DNA of 54,697 nt from JACQXM01 sp964569425 (GTDB lineage Bacteria; Planctomycetota; Phycisphaerae; UBA1845): contig CAZMVD010000016.1 of NCBI GenBank assembly GCA_964569425.1, positions 1 to 54,697 of the forward strand, in the 5' to 3' direction. Below the pieces are notes generated by a model. It did no database searches. It had not been told where the DNA came from and worked only from the letters and a program-made list of their open reading frames with translations. The number at the start of each line of letters is the position of its first letter. The first letter of the stretch is position 1. Of this stretch, positions 24,484-32,834 are shown in pieces. A program made the translations under genes and the position numbers.

Positions 24484-24870
24484 TTTGCGCGGGCGGTCGG
24501 TGGCGGTGAGGTCGTTGCGTCCGCGGCTACGCCGGCCCCGGCGGGGTCGAAGGGAAAAGGGGGGGCGGGCACCGGGGGTTGCGCTGCGCAAAACCCCCGG
24601 CAATTCTCGAGGACCCCGGCGCGGTCCGATAGGTGGCCGTTGTACGGTCGGTTTGCCGCGCTGTTGGAAGCATCCGCGCGCGTCGTGGTTCGGCGAATGC
24701 GGCGGATGTTGCCGCCGTCAATGCAGAAGATGCGCTAATTCGCCGGTGCCAGTCTCTTGACGCGGTGGCCCATCGCCTTTTTTTTAAGATTTGCAAACCC
24801 ATTATTTGCAGGCACTTACGGGGCATTCGGCCGTTTCGCCGCTCGACGCTGCGCCGATCGCGACACCCTT
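24484..24870. other. Intergenic region before the flagellar operon
   Basis: Contains a hairpin CCGGGGGTT...AACCCCCGG (about 24572-24600) of a type often dispersed in planctomycete genomes, a weak stem followed by eight T (24762-24785) and an A/T-rich stretch (24778-24812) upstream of the sigma-54-like promoter that could hold an integration host factor or activator site. No coding frame is convincing. Confidence 0.5.
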
Positions 24871-24886
24871 TGGCACGCCGCTTGTT
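24871..24886 (+). promoter_or_regulatory. Sigma-54-type promoter of the flagellar operon
   Basis: TGGCACG-CCGC-TTGTT matches the -24/-12 consensus TGGCACG-N4-TTGCW with one difference (T for C at the -12 element). Transcription would start near 24898, 48 bases before the ATG at 24946. Sigma-54 control of rod and hook genes is common in polar flagella. Confidence 0.6.
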
Positions 24887-24945
24887 AAGAAGCCGGCACG
24901 GTGAAACATCCCTGCCCGGTGGGCGGGGCGCGGAGCAATGCCGAG

Positions 24946-25149
24946 ATGCGTGTGATTATTGACGAGGAATGGATTCCTCCCGGTCGTGTCAGCAACGTGG
25001 CACCATTGGACTGGGAAGCGCTCGGTCGTCTGGTTCGGCGGCGGACCCTGGAGGCGGTGTCGCGGCACTTTGCGGCGTGCGGAACGGCTCAGGACGTTGA
25101 GTGCGTCGATACGCCGGGGGACGTTCCGGTTTCGGAGAACTGTGCGTGA
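24946..25149 (+). CDS. Small hypothetical protein, first gene of the flagellar operon
   Basis: A 67-residue protein starting MRVIIDEEWIPPGRVSNVA, with a helical stretch LDWEALGRLVRRRTLEAVSRHF. No family recognised. Its stop overlaps the GTG start of flgF (GTGA), the same coupling as most pairs in this operon, which supports it being real. The ATG at 24946 is preferred over an in-frame GTG at 24901, which would lie almost at the predicted transcription start. It has a GGAGCAATGCCGAG leader before the ATG. Confidence 0.6.
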   Translation: MRVIIDEEWIPPGRVSNVAPLDWEALGRLVRRRTLEAVSRHFAACGTAQDVECVDTPGDVPVSENCA

Positions 25150-25913
25150 GCACTTACGGAATGTGGCTTTCGGCGGCGGGGATGAAAATCAACGAATTCA
25201 AACAGACCATCCACGCGCATAACCTGGCTAACGCGGAAACGACCGGCTTCAAGCACGACCTCGCCATCGTGGGCCGGCGGCTCATTGCGAGTCGCGAGAC
25301 TGCCGGGGGCCACGCGTTTGCGCACCCTGTGCTGGACGGCCAGACCGGCGGCGCCAACGTGCTGCCCACCTACACGACTTTCGGACAGGGGTCGATCGAA
25401 CGAACGGGGCGGGCGCTGGACGTGGCCATCGAGGGCGACGGGTTTTTCGAGGTCAGCGACGGCGCGGTGACCCGTTTTACGCGCGACGGCACGTTTACGA
25501 CCAATCGTTTGGGCGAACTGGTGCTGTCCGCCGGAGGGGGGCGTTGGCGCGTGCTTGGCGAGGATGGCGCGCCGATCGTTTATGACGAAACCGCCGGGCC
25601 GGTCACGATTTCCGGCAACGGCAATGTTCGGCAGGGCGAGCAGGTGATCGGGACGATTCGGATCAGTACGACTGACGATAAGACCGCCTTGCGCAAGGCG
25701 GGCGAGAACCTTTTCGACGCGAGCGCAACGGACATGAGGTCACTTGCGGCGCGGCTCGTCCCGGAATCGCGAGAGGCTTCGAGCTACGACGTGATGGAAG
25801 GGCTGACCACGATGATCGAGGCCACCCGCGCCTACCAGCTCAATGCCACCATGATTCAGCTTCAGGACCAGATGACCGGCGTGGCGGTGACGGCGGTCGG
25901 AAGAACGGCGTGA
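25146..25913 (+). CDS. flgF: Flagellar basal-body rod protein FlgF
   Basis: Proximal rod protein of the flagellar axial family, exported through the flagellar type III apparatus. It has 255 residues. The N-terminal motif AHNLANAETTGFKHD (ANNLAN-type) and C-terminal YDVMEGLTTMIEATRAYQLN coiled-coil ends are both present, with AIEGDGFFEVSDG and FTRDGTFTTNRLGELV in the middle. GTG 25146 gives the family start STYGMWLSAAGMK. It is followed by flgG, the usual FlgF-FlgG order, and its lower match to the canonical ANNLANxxT motif fits FlgF over FlgG. Confidence 0.9.
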   Translation: MSTYGMWLSAAGMKINEFKQTIHAHNLANAETTGFKHDLAIVGRRLIASRETAGGHAFAHPVLDGQTGGANVLPTYTTFGQGSIERTGRALDVAIEGDGFFEVSDGAVTRFTRDGTFTTNRLGELVLSAGGGRWRVLGEDGAPIVYDETAGPVTISGNGNVRQGEQVIGTIRISTTDDKTALRKAGENLFDASATDMRSLAARLVPESREASSYDVMEGLTTMIEATRAYQLNATMIQLQDQMTGVAVTAVGRTA

Positions 25914-26041
25914 GGATTGACGAAGTTCGGCCCGGCAACGTCGGAGTCGGCGTGAGTGGAGAATGCAGCAAGGGTGAACAACAACGGACACGTGCCGGAA
26001 ACCGCGGCGTGGTCGACGGCGACGATGAGATTCCATTTGAA

Positions 26042-26057
26042 ATCTGAAATTTCAGAT
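26042..26057. repeat. Perfect 16-bp palindrome between flgF and flgG
   Basis: ATCTGAAATTTCAGAT is self-complementary. The 215-base flgF-flgG gap is the largest in the early operon. No T-tract follows, so it is not a classical terminator. Possibly a protein site or a dispersed repeat. Confidence 0.6.
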
Positions 26058-26128
26058 GGGCGATGTGAAACCTGAGATGTGCGCTTGCCGCCGCCGCGCG
26101 GGGCGGCGAACGACGAAGGGTGTAGCTG

Positions 26129-26938
26129 ATGGCGATTACGGCACTGCATGCGTCGGCCTCGGGAATGCGGGCGCTCGACGAGAAGCTCAACGTCGTGGCC
26201 AACAACCTGGCCAACATCAACACGCACGGGTTCAAGCGTTCGCGCGTGAACTTCGAGGATTTGCTGTACCAGGTGAAGCGGGAACCGGGGGCGCTTAATG
26301 CGAACGACGAGCCGATTCCGCACGGCATCCTGGTGGGTACCGGCGTCAAAGTTTCGGGTACGCAACTGGATTACGAGAAGGGCACCGTCGACCCCACCAA
26401 CCGTCCGCTCGACTGGATGATCGAGGGCGAGGGGTTCTTCCAAGTGATGACCATCCAGGACGGAGACGAGATCACCGCTTACACGCGGGCGGGCAATTTC
26501 GCACGCAACGCGGTGGGGAACATCGTGCTGGCCAACAGCGATGGCTCGCTGCTGGAACCGCCGATCACGCTTCCCGACGACGCCATCGACGTGTCGGTTG
26601 GTCGCAACGGCGAAGTGCGCGTCCGGCAGCAGGGGTCCAACGCGCTGACCACGGTGGGGCAGATTGAACTGGCGCGGTTTGTCAACCCTGAGGGGCTCAA
26701 GCAGATCGGGCGTAACTTGTACGTGGAGACCGATGCCTCGGGTGCGCCGGTTACGGGCACCGCGCAGAGCGACGGACTGGGCGCCATCAGCCAGGGGAAC
26801 CTGGAAATGAGCAACGTCGATCCGGTGCGCGAGCTGATCGACCTGATTACCACGCAGCGGGCGTTTGAACTGAACAGTCAGTCGATCCAGAGCGCCGACG
26901 AGTCGCTCCAGATCGTGGCCAACTTGAGGCGGTTCTAG
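26129..26938 (+). CDS. flgG: Flagellar distal rod protein FlgG
   Basis: Main distal rod subunit. It has 269 residues, normal for FlgG. N-terminal ALHASASGMRALDEKLNVVANNLANINTHGFKR holds the rod signature, the mid-part has GTGVKVSGTQLDYEKGT, MIEGEGFFQV and YTRAGNFARNAVGNIV, and the C-terminus ends with GNLEMSNVDPVRELIDLITTQRAFELNSQSIQSADE, a textbook FlgG ending. The start ATG 26129 follows GGGTGTAGCTG. Forms the flagellar axis with FlgF and connects to the hook. Confidence 0.96.
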   Translation: MAITALHASASGMRALDEKLNVVANNLANINTHGFKRSRVNFEDLLYQVKREPGALNANDEPIPHGILVGTGVKVSGTQLDYEKGTVDPTNRPLDWMIEGEGFFQVMTIQDGDEITAYTRAGNFARNAVGNIVLANSDGSLLEPPITLPDDAIDVSVGRNGEVRVRQQGSNALTTVGQIELARFVNPEGLKQIGRNLYVETDASGAPVTGTAQSDGLGAISQGNLEMSNVDPVRELIDLITTQRAFELNSQSIQSADESLQIVANLRRF

Positions 26939-27061
26939 GCGTTCCGGTGAACTGATGCAGGCAAGGTAGTACGAGTTTGGGGAGGCAACGGCGCACGTGA
27001 CCACGGTGCCTTCCCATGGGCGGTGGCCGCCGGCAGCAGACGCGGCGCTCAGCAGGATGCC

Positions 27062-28261
27062 ATGATGAAACGCAAGGATTGCGATCATTCGACTCGACGG
27101 CGACGGACCGGCTCAAGCAGGGCAGGCAAGGTCCGGGCGGGTGCGGGTGTGGTAATTGTCGCCGCATTCGCAACCGTTGCGCAGGCGGGCGTCATCCGTT
27201 TGTGGCCCACGGCGGTGGTGGTTCAGGATGAGATACGCCTCGGGGACGTTTGCGAGTTTCTGGATTTCCCGGCGGAGGTGGAGTCCAGACTAGCGGAGTT
27301 GGTGTGGATGAGCGCCCCTTCACCGGGGGGATCGCGGATTCTTTCTCTGCATTCACTGCGCGACGTTGTCGCCCCGGCCAATGTCAACCTGGCGAATGTG
27401 ATGTTTCGCGGTGCGACCGAATGCGCCGTCACCCGGCCGGCGGAGCTGGTGGCGCGCGATCCGGACGGTGGTCAGGGAACCGCTGCCGGCGGCCGCGCCC
27501 GGCTCGCCGCTGCCCGGACGGAGCGCGCGAACGGGATTTCGCCGGCGCCGTCGGGCATCAACGAACGAACTGAAAACGCACAAGCCGGGACGCTGCGCCA
27601 GGCGGTCATCGATTTCCTGAACCGGGAGCTGGCGCGTTACGGCGGCAGCGCGGAAGTGACTTTCGACCATACATCCGAGCAGGTTCTACAACTCAGCGCG
27701 CCGGCGTTTACCTTTGAGGTGCGGCGGCGCGGCGGTACGCCCCTGGGGCTGGTGCCGCTCGAGGTAGACGTGCTGGCGCAGGACCGCGTGTTGCAGACGG
27801 CGGCGCTGGTTGTGCAGGTCGCGATGCGGCGGTCGGTCGCCATCGCGCGGCGACCGATCAATCAGGACGCCACCGTTCGCGCCTCGGATGTCGAGCTAGC
27901 GTCATTGCGATTGTCGCGCCTCGACCGGATCGGCCTCGACGATACTGCGCTGGTCATCGGCCAGCGCTGCCGCCGGTTCATCTCCGCGGGCACGCAACTG
28001 GAAGCCGACATGTTTGCGCCGGTGCCGCTGGTGCAGCGCGGCGAGCTCGTCACGCTGGTATCCGTGATTGGGGGGGTGAGCGTGGTCACCACGGCGAAGG
28101 CGGACGCGACGGGCCTGCTCGGCGAGACGGTGAAAGTGCGCGGACTGGAAAGCAAGCGCTCGGAATTCGACGCGGTGGTGGTCGGTCCGGGGCGCGTTCA
28201 GGTGGGAGAAGCGCCGGATTATACCGAAGTGCGCTATGCGCAGGGCGGAGATCGGCCATGA
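27062..28261 (+). CDS. flgA: Flagella basal-body P-ring assembly protein FlgA
   Basis: Periplasmic chaperone for assembly of the FlgI P-ring. It has 399 residues, long for the family because of a Ser/Ala/Gly-rich insertion around residues 130-175. An N-terminal signal sequence (basic, then AGAGVVIVAAFATVAQAG) is present. The C-terminal SAF domain shows VVQVAMRRSVAIARRPINQDATVRASDVEL and the FISAGTQLEADMF end. I place the start at ATG 27062 (a second ATG follows directly). Overlaps flgH by four bases (ATGA). Confidence 0.88.
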   Translation: MMKRKDCDHSTRRRRTGSSRAGKVRAGAGVVIVAAFATVAQAGVIRLWPTAVVVQDEIRLGDVCEFLDFPAEVESRLAELVWMSAPSPGGSRILSLHSLRDVVAPANVNLANVMFRGATECAVTRPAELVARDPDGGQGTAAGGRARLAAARTERANGISPAPSGINERTENAQAGTLRQAVIDFLNRELARYGGSAEVTFDHTSEQVLQLSAPAFTFEVRRRGGTPLGLVPLEVDVLAQDRVLQTAALVVQVAMRRSVAIARRPINQDATVRASDVELASLRLSRLDRIGLDDTALVIGQRCRRFISAGTQLEADMFAPVPLVQRGELVTLVSVIGGVSVVTTAKADATGLLGETVKVRGLESKRSEFDAVVVGPGRVQVGEAPDYTEVRYAQGGDRP

Positions 28262-28974
28262 GGGGATTCACGGGCCATGGGACGTTTCTTCTCGCTGCGG
28301 CCATGCTGAGTGCGCCGGCGGCAGCGCAGGTTTCCTCGCTGAGCATCCGCCAGAGCCGCGCCCTGGCCGAGGCCGCGCCGGTGCCCACGTCGCGGGAAGG
28401 CGCGGCCGCGCCGCGCAATCCCGTGTACGAGCAGTATTCCTGGATCACGCTGCCTCCCGCGCCGCCGCGGAAGTTCCGCCCGGGCGATCTGATCACGATC
28501 ATTGTGCGCGAGCAGCGACAATACGAAGCGGACGCGGACCTGGAGACGAAGCGGAAGTACGACGTCAAGAGCGAGCTGGACGCGTTCGTCAAGCCGACCG
28601 ACGGGGGCCTTGGCTCGGCGATGTTTCGCCGGGGAAAGCCGAATATCGACTACAAGTTCGACCAGAAGTTCAAGAGCGAAGGGGACACCTCGCGTGAGGA
28701 TCGCCTGACGACGCGCATGACGGGCAAGATCATCGACGTGAAACCCAACGGGCTGCTGGTGGTCGAGGCCAGGGCGCGCATGCAGCACGACGACGAGATC
28801 AGCGTCATCACGCTGACAGGCGTCTGTCGCAAGGACGACGTGACCGCGGACAACACCGTGCTGTCGACCCAGATCGCGGACAAGAACGTGGCGGTTCGCA
28901 ACGAAGGCGCCCTGCGCAGCGCCGCCAGCCGCGGATGGATCACGCGGCTGCTGGATCTGCTCAAGCCGATTTGA
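28258..28974 (+). CDS. flgH: Flagellar L-ring protein FlgH
   Basis: Outer-membrane ring subunit of the flagellar bushing. It has 238 residues. Landmarks are FRPGDLITIIVREQ, DRLTTRMTGKIIDVKPNGLLVVEA (the conserved T.V..VLPNGNL.I core), DEISVITLTGVCRKDDV, NTVLSTQIADKNVAV and the GWITRLLDLLKPI end. FlgH is normally a lipoprotein; here the signal ends LSAPAAAQV with no lipobox cysteine, so anchoring must differ. Presence of FlgH and FlgI together means a true outer membrane. Confidence 0.93.
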   Translation: MRGFTGHGTFLLAAAMLSAPAAAQVSSLSIRQSRALAEAAPVPTSREGAAAPRNPVYEQYSWITLPPAPPRKFRPGDLITIIVREQRQYEADADLETKRKYDVKSELDAFVKPTDGGLGSAMFRRGKPNIDYKFDQKFKSEGDTSREDRLTTRMTGKIIDVKPNGLLVVEARARMQHDDEISVITLTGVCRKDDVTADNTVLSTQIADKNVAVRNEGALRSAASRGWITRLLDLLKPI

Positions 28975-28975
28975 G

Positions 28976-30118
28976 ATGACCATGAAACGGCAAACCATTT
29001 CACTCGCCGGACTGCTGGTGCTCGCAGGTGGTGCCATGGCCCTGGCACAGTTTCCCACCGCCCGGGTGGGCGACGTGACCCACCTGCAGGGTCAGGGTAC
29101 CAACGTACTGGTGGGTTACGGGCTGGTGAGCGGGCTGGACAAGACCGGCGACGGGGGCAAGTTCCTGCCCACCATGCGCGCGCTGGCGGCCACCATGGAG
29201 CGCTTCGGCACACGCGTGGAAACCGTCGACGACATCCAAGCCGCCAAGAACGTTGCGGTGGTCATGGTCGAGGCGATCATTCCGGCTCACGGCGCCCGAG
29301 AAGGGGAGATGATCGACGTCGCCGTCACGGCCGTCGCGGCGAAGAGCCTGGCGTCCGGCCGTCTGATGACCACGCCGCTCATCTATCACGATCGGCACGT
29401 CGAGGGTCTCTTCGCATTTGCGCAGGGGGCGATCGAAGTGGACGAGACGCGCCCCACTTCGGGGCTGATCCGCAAGGGCGCCCGGCTGGAGCGGGACGTA
29501 CTGATCAACGTGGTCGCCCGCGGCGCGGACCTGCTCGCCTCGGGGTTTTCCAGCGGATGGATTCACCCCGAGCGGACCTACGTCACGCTGGTCCTGGACG
29601 ACGCCCACGCGGGCTGGTCGATGGCGGCCGCCATTGCGCAGGCGCTGGACAAGGAACTGAGTATTTCCGCGGACGTGGAGCGCGTGGCGCTGGCGATGGA
29701 CAGCAAGAACGTGGTGGTGCTGATTCCCGAGCATCAACGGGGCGATCCCGCTTCGTGGATTCGTGACGTGGAACGTACTCCCATTCTGATGGAGTCGAAC
29801 GAAGCGCGGGTGACCATCAACCGCCGTTCGGGAACGATTGTGGTAACCGGTGACACACGAATGTCGCCGGTCGTGATTTCCCAGCAGGGGCTTACGGTTA
29901 CGGTGAGCGCACCGCCGGTCGAAGGGCAGCCGGAGCCGCCACCGATGGGTGCGCAGTCGTTCGTCGCGGTTGACGTGGCCCGGCACCGGCTGCCCAACGT
30001 CAAGGACCTGCTGGAGGCCCTCAATCAACTCAAGGTGCCATTTGCGGAACGGGTTTCCATTCTGGAGTCCATTCATCGAGCGGGCAAGCTGCACGCCCGC
30101 ATGGTGTACGAGGGATGA
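28976..30118 (+). CDS. flgI: Flagellar P-ring protein FlgI
   Basis: Periplasmic P-ring subunit. It has 380 residues, full length. Signal sequence LAGLLVLAGGAMALA; family segments RVGDVTHLQGQGTNVLVGYGLV, NVAVVMVEAIIPAHGAREGEMIDVAVTA, the GSASSL-like AVAAKSLASGRLM, and the end TINRRSGTIVVTGDTRMSPV with VKDLLEALNQLKVPFAERVSILESIHRAGKLHA. Starts two bases after the flgH stop codon. Confidence 0.96.
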   Translation: MTMKRQTISLAGLLVLAGGAMALAQFPTARVGDVTHLQGQGTNVLVGYGLVSGLDKTGDGGKFLPTMRALAATMERFGTRVETVDDIQAAKNVAVVMVEAIIPAHGAREGEMIDVAVTAVAAKSLASGRLMTTPLIYHDRHVEGLFAFAQGAIEVDETRPTSGLIRKGARLERDVLINVVARGADLLASGFSSGWIHPERTYVTLVLDDAHAGWSMAAAIAQALDKELSISADVERVALAMDSKNVVVLIPEHQRGDPASWIRDVERTPILMESNEARVTINRRSGTIVVTGDTRMSPVVISQQGLTVTVSAPPVEGQPEPPPMGAQSFVAVDVARHRLPNVKDLLEALNQLKVPFAERVSILESIHRAGKLHARMVYEG

Positions 30119-30456
30119 TCATGGACGTTGAGACGGTATCACCCATCGGCTCCGGCGCGGTCGAGCGCGAATCGAGCGACCTTGCGCGGCTGCGACGCGC
30201 CGCGGGCGAAGTGGTGGGGACGACCTTCTACGGAACGCTCCTTAAGTCCATGCGGGAGAGTGATTGGAAGGGCAAGTACGGCCACGGCGGCCGGGGAGAG
30301 GAAGTCTTCAGCGCGCAACTGCACGGGGTACTGGCCGAGCGGCTGGGAACCGCGCAGCGCCGCGGCCTGCCTGAAGCGCTTTATTCGCGGCTGGAGAAAC
30401 AACAGCGCCTGGTCAGCCGGACCGGGGCGCCGCCGTTGCAAGGAGTCTCGAAATGA
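30115..30456 (+). CDS. flgJ: FlgJ-like rod-binding protein (rod cap domain only)
   Basis: Rod scaffold or cap protein of 113 residues. The segment RAAGEVVGTTFYGTLLKSMRESDW resembles the FlgJ N-terminal rod-binding domain (F...FL..LLKSMR). It lacks the muramidase domain that enteric FlgJ has, a common arrangement outside gamma-proteobacteria, so another enzyme must open the wall. Overlaps flgI by four bases and flgN by four. Confidence 0.82.
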   Translation: MIMDVETVSPIGSGAVERESSDLARLRRAAGEVVGTTFYGTLLKSMRESDWKGKYGHGGRGEEVFSAQLHGVLAERLGTAQRRGLPEALYSRLEKQQRLVSRTGAPPLQGVSK

Positions 30457-30974
30457 AGACGGCCATGGAGAGTTTGCGGGTGCGCGATTTCATCCGGCTG
30501 CTATCGACGCTGGAATCGCTGTACGTCGAGTTGGGGGCGGTGGTCCGCCGCAAGCTGGAAGCCATGCGTCATTGCCGGCTCGACGACTTGCGTCGGCTTG
30601 GACAACAGGAGCAGGAGATTACGGTGCGTGTTCGCGAGCGCGCGGGGTTCGGCCGGCAGTTGTTGCATGCCGTGGCCGCAGCGAGTGGGAAGGCTCCGGC
30701 GCCCGCGAACGCACTGTGCGTTACGCAGATTCTACCGTGGGTAGCGCCTGAAGACCGTGCGCCGCTCGGCGCGGCCGTGGATCGTTTGCGGACGGCGATC
30801 TTTCAGACCGCGCAGACGAACCGGATTGTCGAGGCGGCCACGCGTGAAACGCTTAATCACCTGCGATGGGTTTTTCTGTCGGTTCGGCCGCAGAGCGATC
30901 GGCCGACGGGTTACTCCGGGTCGGGAGCGCCGCTGGCGATCGTGGACCAGCGCATTCTCGACGCGGTGGGATAG
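30453..30974 (+). CDS. flgN: FlgN-family flagellar chaperone
   Basis: Export chaperone for the hook-junction proteins FlgK and FlgL, whose genes follow directly. It has 173 residues, all helical, with LESLYVELGAVVRRKLEAM and DDLRRLGQQEQEITVRV matching the FlgN pattern, and NRIVEAATRETLNHLRWVF near the end. Identification rests on position and helical pattern as much as on sequence. ATG 30453 overlaps the flgJ stop. Confidence 0.78.
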   Translation: MKTAMESLRVRDFIRLLSTLESLYVELGAVVRRKLEAMRHCRLDDLRRLGQQEQEITVRVRERAGFGRQLLHAVAAASGKAPAPANALCVTQILPWVAPEDRAPLGAAVDRLRTAIFQTAQTNRIVEAATRETLNHLRWVFLSVRPQSDRPTGYSGSGAPLAIVDQRILDAVG

Positions 30975-31043
30975 GCACGGCGACCGTATTTTGGGGGGCG
31001 CGTGACTTGGCGCCTGTCCCACTATCTGAAATGGGATCGTCCG

Positions 31044-31061
31044 CGCGGGCTGAAGCCCGCG
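31044..31061. repeat. Short hairpin repeat (CGCGGGC-TGAA-GCCCGCG)
   Basis: A perfect 7-bp stem in the flgN-flgK gap; the same sequence context, CGTCCGCGCGGGCTGAAG, appears at 18508-18525. Palindromes of this form look like a dispersed repeat. Confidence 0.6.
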
Positions 31062-31101
31062 GCGCGCTGGAATTGGGATAGGCGCTCAGGAATCGAAGGT
31101 C

Positions 31102-32829
31102 ATGGGCTCGTTGAACTCAGCTTTGCAGATCGGTCGCAGTGCCATTCTGAGCTATCAGGCGGCGCTGCAGGTGGTGGGCAGCAACGTCAGCGGCGCCGCC
31201 GAACCCGACTACACCCGACTTACGCCCGGATTGGATCCGCTTCAGGGGCCGACGCTCGGTCGAGATCTCCAGCCCGGCGCGGGTGTCGCACTGACCAGCA
31301 TCCAACGCAACATTGATGAGGCACTCGAAGGCCGACTCCGGCTCGCGCGCGGTGCGCTCGCCTCCGCGGCGCAACAACAGACCGCCCTCGCGCGTGTCGA
31401 GACCATGGTGGACAACGTCAACGGAACCGACGTGGCGACGCGGCTGACGACCTTTTTCCGGGCGTTCGACGACCTGCAGAACGCGCCTGAGGACGCGGCC
31501 ACCCGCGATCTGACCATTGCCGCGGGCGCTGAACTGGCCGGCGCGCTGCATGATCTGCGAGATCAACTGGGCGCGCTGGGCGTTGACCTTGACGGGCAAA
31601 TCGAAGACCTCACCGCGACCGTCAATGACCTGGCGGCGCGCATTGCGCGGTTTAATCGCGAAATCACGACTGCGGAAGCCGGCGGTCGCGGCCAGGCCAC
31701 CGGGCTGCGCGACCAGCGCGACGCACTTCTGCGTGAAATGAGCGACCTCATGGACATCACCGTGCGGCAGCAGGCCGACGGCGCATTCAACGTCTACGCG
31801 GGCAGTGAGGCCCTTGTCCAGGGAGCGCAGGTGCGACCTCTCGTGGCCGTAACCAGCACCGACGGTGAATTCGAGCGCACCAGCCTGCGGTTCGCGGACA
31901 GCAACGCTCAGGTCAATCCGCGCACCGGGCGCATTGCGGGGCTGATCGCCGCGCGCGACCGCCATGCATTCGGCCAGATCGCCGCGGTGGACGAACTGGC
32001 CCGCGCCATCATCCACGACGTCAACCGGATTCACGCCGACGGCCAGGGACTGGTCGGATTCAAGACCGTGACCGGCGCGCAGGACCTGCTGGATGTTGCG
32101 GCTCCCCTGGATGCCGCTACCGCCGGTCTGGCCCATGCGCCGCGCAGCGGGAGTTTCTATGTCACGGTGTACGACGACGCCACGCACACCCCGCTGGCCT
32201 ACCGTATCAACGTGGACCTTGCGGCGGGGGGCGGTATGAGCCTTACGGACCTGGTGGATTCGTTCAACGCCCAGGTCACGGGCGTTACGGCGGCGATCAC
32301 CAGCGATCATCGCATCGCATTTGCGGCCGACAACGGCCACTCCTTCGTCTTCGGCTTCGACGGCCAGCAGGCGCGCGCGGATACTTCCGGCGTGCTGGCC
32401 GCTCTGGGCGTCAATACCTTTTTTTCGGGCGGGAGCGCGCGCGATATTTCGGTGAATTCGGTTCTGGCGTCCAATCCGCTGTTGATCGCTGCCGCAGCGG
32501 AGAACCTGTCCGGCGACGGTGTGGTCGCCGGTCGCATTGCGGCGCTCGATTCAATGCCGTCCGGCCGTCCGGGCGGGCTGACACTTCCGCGGCAGTACGA
32601 AGCGCTGACGACCAACGTGGCCGTGACCGCCGCGGCCGCCCACGACGCGCAACTGGCGAGTTCCACGGTCCTTTCGACGTTGCAGACGCAGAAGGAGTCG
32701 ATCAGCGGCGTGAACCTCGATGAGGAGGCGATCGCGCTGGTGAAGTACGAACGCGCTTTCCAGGGTGCGGCGCGTTACGTGTCGGTGGTGAACGACCTTA
32801 TCAGTCAACTGGTCACCTTGATCCGGTAG
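31102..32829 (+). CDS. flgK: Flagellar hook-associated protein FlgK (HAP1)
   Basis: First hook-filament junction protein. It has 575 residues. N-terminal LQIGRSAILSYQAALQVVGSNVSGAAEPDYTRL carries the rod/hook signature (SNVSGAA in place of NNIANAN). RLTTFFRAFDDLQNAPEDAATRD is the family's conserved inner helix, GLRDQRDALLREMSDLMDITVRQQ follows, and the C-terminal GVNLDEEAIALVKYERAFQGAARYVSVVNDLI coiled-coil is typical. Chaperone flgN lies just upstream, flgL 5 bases downstream. Confidence 0.93.
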   Translation: MGSLNSALQIGRSAILSYQAALQVVGSNVSGAAEPDYTRLTPGLDPLQGPTLGRDLQPGAGVALTSIQRNIDEALEGRLRLARGALASAAQQQTALARVETMVDNVNGTDVATRLTTFFRAFDDLQNAPEDAATRDLTIAAGAELAGALHDLRDQLGALGVDLDGQIEDLTATVNDLAARIARFNREITTAEAGGRGQATGLRDQRDALLREMSDLMDITVRQQADGAFNVYAGSEALVQGAQVRPLVAVTSTDGEFERTSLRFADSNAQVNPRTGRIAGLIAARDRHAFGQIAAVDELARAIIHDVNRIHADGQGLVGFKTVTGAQDLLDVAAPLDAATAGLAHAPRSGSFYVTVYDDATHTPLAYRINVDLAAGGGMSLTDLVDSFNAQVTGVTAAITSDHRIAFAADNGHSFVFGFDGQQARADTSGVLAALGVNTFFSGGSARDISVNSVLASNPLLIAAAAENLSGDGVVAGRIAALDSMPSGRPGGLTLPRQYEALTTNVAVTAAAAHDAQLASSTVLSTLQTQKESISGVNLDEEAIALVKYERAFQGAARYVSVVNDLISQLVTLIR

Positions 32830-32834
32830 AACTT

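Noticed and set aside
24762..24785. Weak stem followed by eight T before the flagellar promoter.
   Set aside because: Stem is only about six pairs with a wobble and lies 280 bases past trmB; could be a terminator but support is too thin to list as one.
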